Made by a program: the position numbers and the translations under genes. Shown here piece by piece: positions 47,026 through 60,769 of a stretch of DNA of 64,000 nucleotides. The stretch spans positions 6,196,655-6,260,654 of the forward strand of contig NC_086365.1 of assembly GCF_036324505.1 (NCBI RefSeq), given 5' to 3'. Numbering within the stretch: position 1 is the stretch's first letter; the number at the start of each line of letters is the position of its first letter. Source of the DNA: Eleginops maclovinus (lineage: Eukaryota > Chordata > Actinopteri > Perciformes > Eleginopidae). The notes beneath the pieces were generated by a model, which did not search any database, was not told the DNA's origin, and saw only the letters and a program-made list of their open reading frames with translations.

Positions 47026-50000
47026 AGCTTTACATAAGTCTTACTGTTTTGGAATTTCTAGCAATATTGACGTAATGAACAATGTTATCATACAACATTG
47101 AAATCGTGGACTTGTTTTATAAAATGGTTTATAAGAACAAGATCGAAGTTGTAATATTGTTTTTCCTTTAATGTATTCTGTCAAAAATGGAAATCATCTG
47201 TTTCTCGAATTCTAAGTTAATTATCTTGTGTTCTGTGCTGACATAAAAGGCCTGTTTGATTGTAGGTAGCAAGCAGCAACTCTATAACGATGAAACCCAG
47301 ATGGAGACAGGCGGAGACATACTGCTACGTGTCAACAGTCAACATCAACAACGACATGAGGAGCATTTAGAGCATCTTGATTCAAGGCTGTCAAGACTCT
47401 TTCCCCGTCTTTAGACTCTCTCCTGCACAGCCTTTTCTGCTCTTTGTTGTCACAGAATGTGTGCAATCAACACACAGTCCTCGTGCCAAAGCACATAAAA
47501 GACAGTGAAGGTGTGCTGGCTTTCAGATGGTTTGCTTTCTTGGCTCAGCCTCTTAAAATGCATCTGCTAAAATAAAATAAACATACTATTCCAGTAATGT
47601 CCTCGTGTTAGGGCACTTATACCCAATCAGAAGATTAGAGAGTGACGATTAATTATTCAAAAGAGGCAGCGGATATAAAACTTAAATGTTTATTCAGACT
47701 ATGTAATGCTGATAAGGGCACACTATTTCCTATCAATGCTGTGCTGTTAGAATAAATAATGAAGTCTGGTATCTTTGTGCTGTTATCGTCCCCTTTGTGA
47801 ATCACAAGGCCCTATGTTTTTTGCTAAATATTCCCTGTTGACACAAGCATTCGGAGTCACAAATGACGTCTGCATAAGGATAGTGGTGCTTCTATTTCAT
47901 TAAAGTGCCGATAAAAATATAGAGTGGACGTGCGGGAGCCATAACATCGTTTACCTGTTAATTTTAGAGAGATTTGGTCACACTGTGAGGACAGATTTGG
48001 CAAGAACTCTGCATTTCTGTCTCAGGTGAGATGCATTTAAACAGGAAAAAGGTCTATTTCACCTGCTTGACGAGGAGCAATAATATAATATTGTTAATCT
48101 ACTTGGATTTAAAGGTTTGATTAATCTACACACTTTAATTCATGTGATTTTGCTCTACTACCACCATATGTTTGATTGAATATGTGCTTGCAGCAGATGG
48201 GAATGCATGGTATGATGCCCTTCTCTTTCAGCTTGTAGGAGATTTACATGGATGTTGAAGCTGGAATAAAAAACACCTCAGTGTACAAGCTGCATCTTTG
48301 CATGGAATTCACATGACAAACAATAAGGCAGATGGCATGGGAGAGAAAAGAACGGAATACGGTCCATTCTGCAGCTCAATTTTCAAGGATGTCTGCAGGT
48401 GTAATACAAGAACATACTGACCCCTGACTGTTGAGGGTCATAAACACACAAACCCTCACATGCACAAGATGCACTGAAAAATAATTCAGTTGTGACCATA
48501 CGGGGGCAGTGTTACGACATACATCCAGAAAGATCCCAAACTTCTCAAAGATCCTGCAGTGATAGCTCCCCAACTCTTTTGGTGATGCTGCATGAATGCA
48601 GAAATAATTGAATTCTACTCAAATAAATTATGACAATATGAATGCAGCCACTTACCGGAGATCAAAGTTTTGTTTAGCTTCAAACCAGGTGGGGGCCCTT
48701 GAGACATCCTGTGGTTTAATTGCTTCTGTGCTATAAATCACGACAATGCTTTAAAATATGCAAAATAGTAAGTGGCCACTGTGTATCTGAACTTGCATGA
48801 GGCTCGCTTAATAGTCAAATTGCTGTGACAAAAAAAGTCTGCAGCTGCAATTTGTCTTACAAAGCTTTGAGTCAGGGTAAAAGGTACACACCTGACCTGA
48901 ATGTGCAAATATAGAATATGCTTAAAAGAGGAGGTTGTACTTGTTTCCAGCTCAGGGACAGTGACTCATGGGGAGTGTTTTTGAGTCATGGCTCAAAGTT
49001 AAAACCATGTTATAATACATCGAATATTGCTTCTGACAGATTGCAGGAACTGACGCCTGGAGGCCACAGCAGGAGGCTGCATGTACTGGATGTAAAACAC
49101 ACTGCCTTCCTGGAGGACAGCCTGCAGCTATATTAACTGAGGAGTCTGTTCATTGTTACTGTACGCAGTTCACTTCTGATGCATTCACTGTCTGTGTCAA
49201 ACCGAGCCAAAGCCTTTAAGAGGTTATGAGTTAGAGTTTTTAATTATTTTTAATCCCCAACCAAAGCTCTGTTGAAAATGTTTTTGGCCTTTGCTTCGGC
49301 TTTCACTGCGAATAAGACTTTGTTATTGCTTGATCCACAAAGTCGAGTAAATAAAAAGCACAGAGACAAGTCAAACAAATATTTGAGTCTGTTGGATATT
49401 TTCACTTAAATGAGTAGGAGCAGTGAGAGAAGTGTGGAAGAAAAAGGTCTATCATGAGGATAAGTGTAGACTCAGAGAGGAAAAAGTTTGAGGTGAACTC
49501 TTTCAAAGTTTAAAAACCAAGATCTATTGATTGACCGTAGTTAGTCACAAGTGAGGCCAACGTGAGAATAGGCTGTCTAGCGCAGCACTACCCATCTGGC
49601 AGGAGGCATCAAAACAACTCAACCAAATATAAGTGTGAGCGTTGAACCACAATGCCTAATCATCATACCTCAGGCAGAATAATTACCTCAACTGTCCGTC
49701 ACAAGTCTGCAAACAGTTTCATCAAGGCTCATCTGAATATGAGCACAGTCGCAGCTCACACTTTTTAAACGGAGTTGGCATATCTTGGACAGCTTGCATT
49801 ATCATGGTCGGCCCTGGTGGGCGTCTCCTATAAAAAAAAGTGTCTACCTATCTGCCTGAAATGCTCTGCACACTGCAGAGGAGACAGCCACAGCAGAACT
49901 CTGCTCTAATACACCACCTGTCTCATTATTGTGTGGCATCCATTTATTTCCGTGCACTATCGTAATTAGTCATCATAGTAAATAAAGCTTCATAACTGTT

Positions 50001-51029
50001 GTTGGAATTAACGTTTGGAGAAGTTCACGTTGCTAATGTCCTCCTTTGTTCTGCTGCTTGTAATTCTTGACCAATTAATTTATAATGACCGTATTCACGG
50101 GCCAGATGGCAGCCACTGTTACGATGAGAAAGTGTGAACTGCAAAACAAAATAAATATCTGTCCTACCAGTGTACACTTATTTCATAGTTAACAACTTCA
50201 GGTTTATCTTGATGATTTTATAAAATCATCTTGTCTTAAGTGCTAAAAGTAATGTTTTTTTTTGCAATAAAGGAAAACAGAAAAATAAAAGGGTAGTGGT
50301 TTTGCATTTTTACTTAATATTGATGTAAGATAAATCTCCAGTTTAAATGCCTTAAATACATCGCTATGTATCATACTTATTTTGTTTTGAGTGGTATTGT
50401 CACAAACTAACAGACAAACAGTAACAGTAGACTACTTTAATGAAGGGAAACGTGTTTATTGTGTCTGTTTTTTAGTGGAAAATAACTAAAAAAAAACTTT
50501 AAATGCAGAAATGTATTCATGGTATGAATAGGCATAGTTGCAGAAATCCCCACGGTAATAAAAAAAACGTTTTATGGTGATTAAAATGCCACATTAAAGC
50601 ACTAGCTGACAGATTCTCCATCCTAAACATCAGATGGTTGAATCATACCATTACCTATGCATACAACTTTAAATGCATGACCCATTAAATGTGACATACT
50701 TAGTTTGTGTGCCTAAACTTTTACATCATCAACATAAGCAGAAGATTAGTAGCCAGATGAGGAACACTTCTCAAACCCAGATATATTTGTTATAAACATT
50801 AAATTGTAATGAATAACACTTTTCAGGGGATTATTTTCTCTAGTGAAGTAATAGCAAAAAAATCCTCAGGTACTCTCAAATTAATAAGGCAAACCTTTGC
50901 AGGATACTGAGTTCTTGGTCTGAATTGGAAGGAAGCCGCTTGACTTCCTGTGCCACCCGGCTGCTGGCAAATGCTTCTAATAACTACAATAATAATGGAT
51001 ATGTATTCTTCATTTCCTGTGTAATCACT

Positions 51030-51340
51030 GCGCTGCTCATGCTTGAGTGTGCGTCGGCGGGCTTCATGTTAATGAAAGATGCTTATGGAGTCGTGGCGAG
51101 AGGCAGAGCGATAACATCTGTCACTGTGATCATGACCGATATGTGAATCGCAGTCATGATTTCCAGTTACAATCATCAACCGTTGATAGGTAATGAGGAT
51201 GTGTTTGCAGGGCCTGGTCATCAGCGCCTCCTTATTAAACACACCCCAGAGGGGGAGTTGTCACGATGAGAGCAAGACGCAGTGGAACCAAGTGGGCCAA
51301 AATTGGTGCTCATAACGAGGTAATGAAAGAGATTTGCCAA
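51030..51340. promoter_or_regulatory. Candidate conserved non-coding element
   Basis: The stretch is non-repetitive, with CpGs, GGTAATGAG and GAGGTAATGAAAG words. It has a perfect 8-base inverted repeat ATCATGAC (51129-51136) / GTCATGAT (51153-51160). It contrasts with the AT-rich sequence on both sides. There is no coding signature; conservation is only a guess. Confidence 0.22.
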
Positions 51341-54300
51341 AATAAAACGTGTTCTGTGTGTTGTGTTATTTGATGCTAGGCGATTCCAAGTAGTTTAACC
51401 AGGAAAAGGATGTTTAAACTTTCTAACATTAAATATATTTAGCATAAATATTTAGTAAGTCATACAGTTAAACGCCTAGAGTGGTGTGTCATCTTTATTC
51501 ATTACTACTGTGGTCCGATGAACGGAAGCACATTTTTTTGGCGGATTAATTGCATATAAAATCAGATCAAATATGCAAATGGCCATAAATGCAGAGCTTC
51601 TTGGTCATGGATAAATGAGACAAGACGAGCAAGTCGGAGAAAGATTTCAACTTTAACAAAAAATGTGCATTATGCAGGAATCTCATGAAGAGATTATTAA
51701 AAAAAGTTTGGAGTGAAACAACTGAGTAAACTCAAGTTCCTGGAGTTCTGTGATTAGGAAGAATTTACTTATTTTTGTAATACACATTTTTGTTCTGCTG
51801 GCAACCCTCCAATTCTTCCCTCAGTTACATGGAAAAGTGTTCTTGAAATGCGGCAAACTTTATAAAAAAGTAAACAAGTATTATATTTACCTACTTGTCC
51901 TTTTCCAGGCTTGGCGTGCTGCCACTATAAATAAAATCTGTTGTTTTTTTTCTTGTCAACAGGGCTTGAAGCTTTTAAATCTGACGCTCCTCTAGCACAT
52001 TTGTCAACCTCATAGATGGATCTCCCCTGCACCTGGTTCCCAGAACAAAGCCGCTGCCCTGTAGGACATCATGTGGACGAATGAAAGATGGAGGGGACGT
52101 AGACCCGGCTGAACCAGGCGAATGAGGTCAGCTCCAGGTCTGGGGCCGGTGTATGTGTTGTTGTTTGTGTGTGAGGTAGTAGATTGAGGTGGGAGGTGAG
52201 TTTGGAGAGGAGGGTTGAGGTATTTTGCCTTTGGACCAGAAACAGAGAGCTGTGCAACACATCAAAGCTCCTGCAGCCACAGATGGCTAATAGCAGGATC
52301 AGACTGAAGCTTTCTGCTGATGATGCAGCACTTCAGTGGGCACAGGTAGAGGGGGGGCTTCATCGGACTAACACATGGAAGACACTAAGAGGTGTTTCCA
52401 GAGAGGAAATGGTGGCTTGTTGGAAAAGACCATTTTCGTATGATACGATAAGATATGAATGATTGCATAAAATAGTTGTATAATGGCACCTCCTATAGAC
52501 CATTTGAAAGAGACACATTAAGAAAAGCTTAGGTGGACAGAGATGTGGAACGGCTTCTAAATGGTGTGGGGAAAAAGAAATCACAAGATGCCAAAATTGA
52601 AAACAGCCAGGAGGAAGAGTGAAATGAACACATCTTAAAGCAGGAAATATGAGAGAAAGTGCTGCGAGAGCGGCTTGATGGAGACCTGCTATGTGATGTG
52701 TGGCTCAACAGATTTTCAGCATCAAAAAGGACGCCGCATTACGGGAAGAGTGCATCAATGTGCTGGTACCACAGAGACTTCAAAAAGGCAAAATGTTTGC
52801 AAACTGTCCTCTTTAATTACAGCATTTGCTGAATAAACTTAACATGGCAGCCAACCGGCAGTGCAAGATATTGGGAATTCTGTTATCAATGTATGGCACA
52901 GCTATGCTATCTCCAGCTTGGGTAAAAAACATACCAAAATGCTCAAGAAAAATGGCAGCAAAGCCTCTATCATAGGCAGTTAATAAATGTAAAACATAAT
53001 GAACACCAGCATTCAGGTCATTAAACCCGACCTGTACACTGTTGAAACATTTCACTTGTTAGCTAACTGCTAAAGACTTGCTTGCTTGTTAGAGGAACAC
53101 GGAAACCACCCTTTTTAAGTTGTTAGCTTATTGCTACAAACATGTAACATCATTTAAACAGCTAATTTAGGTTTGACATCCATTTGTTTGATGTTAATAC
53201 AAAGTTAGTGATGTGGCTTTTGGAATGTGTGAATGCTGCTGGAATATTAGGACCTTTTCATTCGTACTATTTTGCTAACAGGAATTAGCTTAGCCGTTGT
53301 GTAGCCGCTGTATCAGCTTAAACTTTTAACAGATATTTCAAATTTGTTGACAATTTTGGGTATTAATGATAATCCTACAATTTTCTGAATGAAAGTCTCT
53401 TTTAGTCAGGAATTGGAACTACAATAAGGAAGAATTTGGGTCTCTATGTATTATGTAGACAAAAAGATGAGGATTGTTTCCAGAGCGGTATGAATAATAA
53501 AACCCACACATATCCATTACAGTACATGATATTATTTTCACTTCACTGCTTTCACCCCTAATTCATTCATGTTACCTTGCTAGCACTATTAATAGAAGAC
53601 ATTTCATTAAAAGCATATCAAACACGGTGGATTGGTGGCAACAGATCAATGTTAAACCACATGAGGGGGTTTGGATGCTCAATGCAGTAAACAGCTGGGA
53701 ACGAGAAAGCCATCTTTCAAAAAACATTCCATCTCTCAGCTTGTGACTGGATTTGTGCTTCGTCTTTTCCATGACAATGCTCAAGCTTTGACTTTCTGTA
53801 TCAGATTTCAAAACAACATCTGGAGGGAGGGGGGGGGGCCCAGCTTGAACCTGCCTTTCTTTCTTTTTTGTGCGTCCGTCTTTGTGAGTGTCAAGCAGTG
53901 ACAAAGCCAACCAAATCCAAATCTCTCCCTTGTTAAAATCTCACACTTCTTTCTCTGCCCCAATCCTCTCAAAGCTGTCTACCGCGGAGCAAAGTGCCTT
54001 GTTAGATCAGATCTGTGTCTGCTTCTCCTGCAATATCCCTGCCGCACAAAGTCTGGATTATACAATTAAACTCTACATCTTTGCATTTCAAAGCATAAGC
54101 CCTCATTCAAGGCACAAACATACACTAGACAAGATTTAAGAAAATGAGCAAAACAACTTAGAGAACGCCTGCACAAGACATGAGAGGGAATTTGGATGCT
54201 ACTCAGAAATGCACACAGCTGTTAATTAGTTTGTCATAGTTTTGTGTCTATAAGCCTCTCTGCTTTTCTCTTTCAGGTTATTTACTTTGAATCTGACTTT

Positions 54301-55549
54301 CCTGTCCTCTGCCACCTCATTCATTCGTCTCATTAGCTGTCAGCGCTCAAAAGCTTTCCCTGCTTCAAGGCTTTTCCTTCGGAGCAGACTCGCTCTGGTT
54401 GCTTTGCTCATTCACTCACATCCTCAGGACCAGTCAGTGACAGCAAATAGCCCGGGCTCTGCCTCGCTACTCTGCCACAGCGCTGCCATAAAAAGCAATA
54501 GCTCAGTTGTTATGTCCAAAAGTAAAGTCTTGATTTCCTTCGCCGTGAATGGCTTTTTGCTGGCTTGTTATGGGGAAATAGGGACCACCCAAAGGAGTCG
54601 TAACAAGTCCAATTGTCATAACTAACGGTTACATCTTAAGTCTCACATACGTTTTGCCATAGAACTACACTGGCTGGTCTGGACACAATTTATTTGATAC
54701 AGCAATTTTGACTTGGCTTGCATGGGCAAAAGAACACAGTCGTGGGAAAATGTAAGAGCTGCATATGGCTCTCTGTCTCAAGTAGAGATGCATTTAACAG
54801 CAATACAGCTTGTTAAAGATAAGGGGGGAGAAGTGGAGGAGAACAGATGGGACAAGATGCAAATTACTTTAGAGCTATTGTAGATCGCCCTCTGTCAGTG
54901 AACAAAAAAATGACCAACAGACTTCAGATTTTGTATGTCATTAAATATTGTCTATACTGCCATCAGTGCATGTCACCTTATTTGCCGATGTGAGAAAATA
55001 GGGCTATGCCGGTCGATGCCAATGTCTGCGGCCAATGCATCAGTGCCTCCTTAGTCTACAGGAATCAGTATGCTTTAAACAAAGTCTTTGTCAGACTGCA
55101 GAAACTCTAATGTCTTTAATGGACAACTTTTGAAAAGTTTTAAACTTCTTTGAAACAGACAAGTCTTGTTGTGAATTTTTTAGAAAACTAACAAACTGAT
55201 TGGATCGCAAGCCTTTTAGAATATTCTGTCTCTGAGGGCCTCTGTTGCTGTGTTTTAGTTCAGATTCTAAGTGAATTATCATTTCCTCTTTAATATTTTG
55301 GAAAATTGACACCATTCTCATATCTGCCTGTGAAATAGGGAGTCAGCAGAGGGTAGGCTTAGTTTTGCAAAAGAAGATCTCAGCAGCCTTGTAGCTAGCT
55401 CATTTCTAAAGATCACTAGGCAACAAAAAAAGTTCTGGTTTAACAGTGGGTTATGTGATGGACTATTTCTTGATAGTCCAAAGTGACTTCCTGGTCTCAA
55501 TTTGCGGTACGAAGAGTTTAAAAGGTGCTGATTGGCCGATGCTAGAATA

Positions 55550-55705
55550 GAGCCAGTCTACCTACTTCTCCATGCTTCAACCCTTTATGCTAAGCTAAGC
55601 TAACTGTCTGCTGGCTGTAGCTTTGTGTTTATTGTACAGACAATAATCTCATATACCTCTTAGCAAGACAGTGAAATAGCCTATTTTCCCAAAATGTTGA
55701 GCTAA
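55550..55705 (+). repeat. GCTAAGCTAAG fish repeat family, forward copy
   Basis: This is the best copy in the window: AGAGCCAGTCTACC, TATGCTAAGCTAAGCTAACT, GCTGGCTGTAGCTTTGTG, TTGTACAGACAATAA, CTTAGCAAGACAGTGAAATA, then TTTTCCCAAAATGTTGAGCT. The order of words follows a high-copy percomorph repeat that I recall, and parts recur at 41252 and 42541-43100. Confidence 0.75.
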
Positions 55706-58700
55706 GTCTTTGTTCTTGCTGCACTGCCCCTGGCACAGGATGTAAACAGACAATAGGTGTGTAGATGTATCTACCACTTTTGTGTTTGGGGTATAATTGG
55801 ATAGGCTACATTAAATCTGTGTTAATATTTAGAGTTTGTTCCCGGGAAATCTCTGCCATATCAGCAAATTAATAGGAAGGAAGGATAAAATGCTTGAGAT
55901 CAGGGCATCCTCATGTCCCCTCTGTGCTTTAAAATCATGATAGTGTGAGAGTTGGCTGCCTTCACACCTCCCCTTATGTAAAAAAACAGGCTGCTAGATT
56001 TTTTAATTCTTCGATAATCCAAATGGATTTTATGTGCAATTGAAGCATAAGCTTCTCTTTAACTTTTGCCTTTAGCATCTCATTAAACTGCCCTTAAAAA
56101 ATGGGGATTGGGAAGGAAACGGAAAACAATGAAGGACGTGACTTAACACCAAATTTGGAATCGGTTCAATTAAATCCTCAAACGGTTAAAGCCTTTTTTT
56201 CCAGTATAATCTTTCGGCTGTGCCCCAACTTTGCGGTCTCACCCAGACTGTGAAAAAGTACTACCCTAGATGTGTCTCTCCTCCCCAGCAGTCATTTCTG
56301 TTATTATTATCTCCCCCTGCTCTCTATCCGTCAATCTTGCCTACTCATAACTTATTCCATTATGTCCTTCTGATTCCTTCCCGCTCTAACTCCCTAAACC
56401 CCTCCCATCCCTTTTCACTTTCTTTGTCTTTCTCTCATTTTCCGTCAATTGCCCTCGCTTTAATCCTCCCTCTTGGTGATAGGATCCTCAAGGTCAATTT
56501 CCTGTTATAATCAACGCCTCAGATATAATTAAAAAATCCACTACTCCAAAAAAAGCAGTGACCCAGCCTCGAGCACAGCGGCGTCAGGATAAACCCTGCA
56601 GAAGCACAAGCAGGTCAGGAACCTGCATCTGCTTTGGTGGAGGTTATGTTCGGTCATTACGCCTCTTTGGCCATGATGTTAGGTTGTTTGTTTGTTTGTT
56701 TATCATCATTTGTCCTCTACTTGTCACGCCTCTCTGCTGACCCCTGGGTTGTGTTCAGGGCCCTCTAGCAATAACCGTTCTGACCCCAACAACCAAAGAC
56801 ATCACACCACAGCCTTACTCATTACACACATGTGTGGTAGCGCCACAGACGATGGTTCTACACAAGCCTGCATAGATTTTTCCATGAATGCGTGCAAGCA
56901 TGTATGTTTGTGAATAGAGAGAATGAGGCCACCAGTGGGGTTGAATAGATTGTTCTCTCTGTTGATACTCCCAAGTGCTCAGGGGATCACTGACCCTGGC
57001 AGTTAGTTGGCAAGCCAAGGGCCCCCATTGATCATTTCTCACACGGTAAACAAACCTCCATGCAGGCTTGCCATCATCCCTTGCAGCATCTACGATCCAG
57101 CGTCAGGCTCAGAGGCACAGAGGGGCAACACTGGGCCCATAATCCTGCATTACCCGACTGAGGTTTGCTTTGAACTGATAAAAGTTTACTGCTTTATAAA
57201 ATAAATCACAACATTTATTAAATCAGAAGGCGTTATCAGCACAGAGCAGCCTCTGAATCCCAATCAAATTTTATTTTCAACAGATGATAAATGGTATTAG
57301 GTTGGAAGTACAGATTATATAGTTATATATTTCTCAAAAATCGGTTCAGGTCAATGAAGGTAACAATATTAAGTTTCTGGAGCTCTGTTTACTCTCCACA
57401 GAGTATGCTCTGCTCTACAGCAACCTGTGAGGTTAAAAAGTTGGATTTCATGCCAATTTTAACAGAATAATTGAATGATTTTTATCCAGTGAACCTGCGT
57501 CACGTCTGATGAAAACCCCTTGAATTCAGAGAAATTCCAGGGGCATGGTTGCAATGCTGAATGAATGACCCCGATGCTTCTCCTCGGGGGGCTCCCATTG
57601 TTCAACAAACTGAAGCCATTTTTCAACCTTCCCACCTACAGGTAGGCAAACTCCACTCTGAAGACACTACACTTTGTCAAACACATACATATTTAATTAA
57701 GTTCAACACAAAGGCAGTAAATCCAAAAGGGCTCCGTCTTCCACTTCTATCTATAAGGACGTATAAGCATTAAAGTTTTGTGAAACTTTCTAAAGATCGT
57801 AAAAGAACTTGAGATAAACACCACACTCTGTATAATTAAACTCCAGTAATTAAGACCATGCTATCAGTTATCCTTGACAGCATGATCCAGACAAAGCAGC
57901 TATATTATCTTTGTTTTGTGTCTATTTCAGGCACGGAGAAAAATATAGTTTCTCTATTTTCCAAAGTTTCCTGATTGTAAATGAGGTGACATGGTTCTTT
58001 GTATGCTCAATTGCTTCCTGGGTTGCTTTTTCCCCCCCCCTCACAGCGATGTCTCCCAGAGATGAGAAGGAATCAGCCTCTCAGGGAGAGACCAGCCGCT
58101 GTTCCATTCACATTATTTGCACTCGCTACTCTTTCGCGTTGACAACATAATTACCAAAGCCGAGGCCCTGTGCAATTAAAAGCCAGTGGCTGCTGACAGG
58201 GAGGGCTTGAGTAGAGCGAACACGGCGGGATGAGACAGGATCTCAACAGAAGTGTCTCTTAGGGGGGAAATGTCCCTGTTTTTCCACGATGCTGACAGGA
58301 GCGCAGGACCAACATAAGGTTTGACCATCGCAGCAGGCCTTGAAATAACAAAGATGATGCCCCTTCTACCATGAATCTCTTTATCAGCTCATGGGGGATT
58401 GTGGAAAGGGTGTTTTATTGCATGTTTAGATGAAAGTACTCATAGAACATTTACAGATTTGAGGATCAAGGGTTGCCCTCTTGGATATTTGCTGCAGGAT
58501 CCTATTCAAGTACATAACCAAATAAGTCAGTAATGGGAAAGGGGTTAGGATGGATTTATGATTAAAGGGTCACACTGGACTTAACGGCGGCTACGTTCAA
58601 CAAAAAAATACCACTTGTAGACAGCACTATCTGCCATAGGTCAGTCTGAGCTGCTTGTGTTTTGTCCCACTCGTTTCTGGCTCTGATAGACATTATTGTT

Positions 58701-60315
58701 AAAAAAAGATATTAGGGAAGTTGCAGAAATGCTCTCACTTCCAGCAAAGCCATGTTGACTGCAAAGCTTCTGTTCACCCCAACACAGTCTTTGGGGACTC
58801 CAAGAATAAACTTGAAACAACCATCATAGCAAAATGGTAACATATTTCTTCTGATAAACACAAAGGTAATAGTTATGTAACTAATATCATCTGAAACAAA
58901 GTTAATTTGCATACTCCAAATATTAGCATAATGCAAAAAATAGCCCTTATGACGATATCTGTGTCTGTCTCCTTGTCTGCCCTGTGCTGTATACACAGCA
59001 GCAGGGTATTCTACGGTTCAAATGACTCAACTACCAACCTATGCCCCTATGAGGTGGAGAGCTACATGGATAATAATGCACATAAACACAAATGCACAAT
59101 ACACTAAGGCTCACACTGAGCCAGGTCTTCCAGTGAGTGCATGAATGCATGGCCAGAGGGAAATTACTGTCACCTACGATGCGTGTTAGCTCTGAATAAT
59201 TGTCTGCCTGCATCTATTTTTATGGTAATATGTGCAGCCCTTCAGTGCATTCAGCATAAATCAAATATATCATTTTTCACTTTTTAATGAAGAAAAATTA
59301 CCAACTTGTAGCCGCGCAGCTTGTTAGACAAACAAAATTACTGGAGTTCCTGTTGGGCAACATGGCACCAACCTTACCAAATGAGCCCTCCATCACACGT
59401 GATCAATAATTGTCAACCCTCGTTCCATTTTGAGAGTACAGCTTTTTAACTAGTCCAAACCTTGCATTGTTCTGCCAAGCCCTGTGCTACAGCTACACAT
59501 TAATCTGCAGTTTTCTGACAACAGTATTGTATTTTACAAATGATTTAACTGCAAACTCATTTGTTTTTCAGGTGCATGGAAAGTAAAAGATTAAATACTT
59601 ACCATTTGTGGACAAAATAGGCACTGCATACCACGATCATATTGGTAGCGCCCAGGACTAATTACAAAGTAAGACATGCATGCAATGCTGAAACCCTGTA
59701 TCAGATCACTAGCTGTTATTAGAGTTAATTAACTTCCATGCAGTTTCACAATTATACAATGTCAAAATATGAAACAATCAGCCCAGAAATAATGACATTT
59801 AGAATATTTCAACCCTTGAGCACTTTCTGGTAGGAATTTAATAGCATTTTCATTAGTGAGTTTATTTGTTCATTGGCAGTTTTTGCAGAAATAAGATGTC
59901 GGTTTGATTCTGAAAAAGCGGAGAATGGTACTTTGGTTTGTTTAACAGCTTAAGAAATAAAAAGGAAGGCATTGAGGCATTAAAAAAAGGAAAATGTTGC
60001 CACTGCCACGGTACTTAATCATCCTCAATAGAGACAACAACTACTTTCTTGTAGCTTGTTAACTGTTGTCAGTTGGCCTTTTGCTTTGCATGCATTTTTG
60101 TTCTTCTCTAAGCTGTCATGGCTTTACTAACTTGCAGCAGAATCTTGTAATAAGACTAAAGATGATGTGCATAACCTCAAGCTTTCTTTCCAAACTAACA
60201 TCCCCATTGAAATCCACAACAGATCATACACATGGACTTCCAATAAAGCTTATTTTTTTTAAACCAGTGGGTGCCTCTAGATACATCTATTTAGAAAAGT
60301 GCCATCACAAAGCAA

Positions 60316-60769
60316 CAATGTGTCATGATCCTTGTTTCGTATCTGTCATGTCCTTGTGTTGTGTTTTATTTTGAAATGTTTTCCCCACTTCTGCCATGTT
60401 AAGCTTCACTTCCTGTCTGCGTTTCCCTCCTGTGCCTGATGTGTCATTGTGTTCACCTGTTGCCCCTGTGTTTCTCCTCCCCCTTCCAGCTGTCTCTGGT
60501 CTTGTGATTACCCCTTGTGTATTTAGTCCTTGTTTCCCTTTTGTCTGTTGGTCGGTCGTCCTCATTTCTTCCCTGATCCCTTCCATGTTACTTGCCTGTT
60601 CCTGTCGCCCTTCATGTCTGTAGCTAAGTGTTTTTCATGTCCTGTGTTCCCCTTGATTCGTGTTTTCATCGACAGCTTTTGAATAAAGCTCGCTTTTTGT
60701 TTTTGACCCTTACCTGCTTCCCCTTGATTTACTGCACTTGGGTCCAGTTTCCCCAACCCTGACACAATG
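60316..60769 (+). mobile_element. Solo LTR (444 bases) with 5-base target-site duplication
   Basis: CAATG at 60316-60320 and 60765-60769 flank an element that starts TGTCATGATC and ends CCCTGACA. Its termini TGTCA/TGACA are inverted repeats with the canonical TG...CA ends of LTRs. Inside, on the plus strand, is a T/C-rich body and a polyadenylation signal AATAAA at 60682-60687 about 75 bases before the end, as expected in an LTR's R region. No internal gag/pol or second LTR is present, so this is a solo LTR left by recombination. The style suggests a Ty3/gypsy-type element, but the superfamily is inferred. The short open frames on both strands inside it are not genes. Confidence 0.88.
60682..60687 (+). 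terminator. Polyadenylation signal within the solo LTR
   Basis: AATAAA lies on the plus strand, followed by a GCTTTTTGTTTTTG (T/G-rich) downstream element. In an intact provirus this would end the transcript in the 3' LTR. Here it could act as a cryptic plus-strand polyA site. Confidence 0.6.

Noticed and set aside
48523..48708. Two small minus-strand exon-like pieces (48656-48708 and 48523-48587) with strong donors (gtaagt, gtatgt) that join in frame to give a peptide ending ELGSYHCRIFEKFGIFLD.
   Set aside because: The pieces are only 53 and 65 bases with a 68-base intron, and no further exons or recognised protein could be found. It was judged a chance alignment of splice words, worth only an RNA-seq glance.
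52172..52186. TGAGGTAGTAGATTG, identical to the first 15 bases of let-7f.
   Set aside because: The remaining mature bases do not match and there is no complementary arm downstream to form a let-7 hairpin.
60323..60623. Open frames of 75-87 codons on both strands around 60.3-60.6 kb.
   Set aside because: They fall entirely within the solo LTR and reflect its T/C-rich composition.
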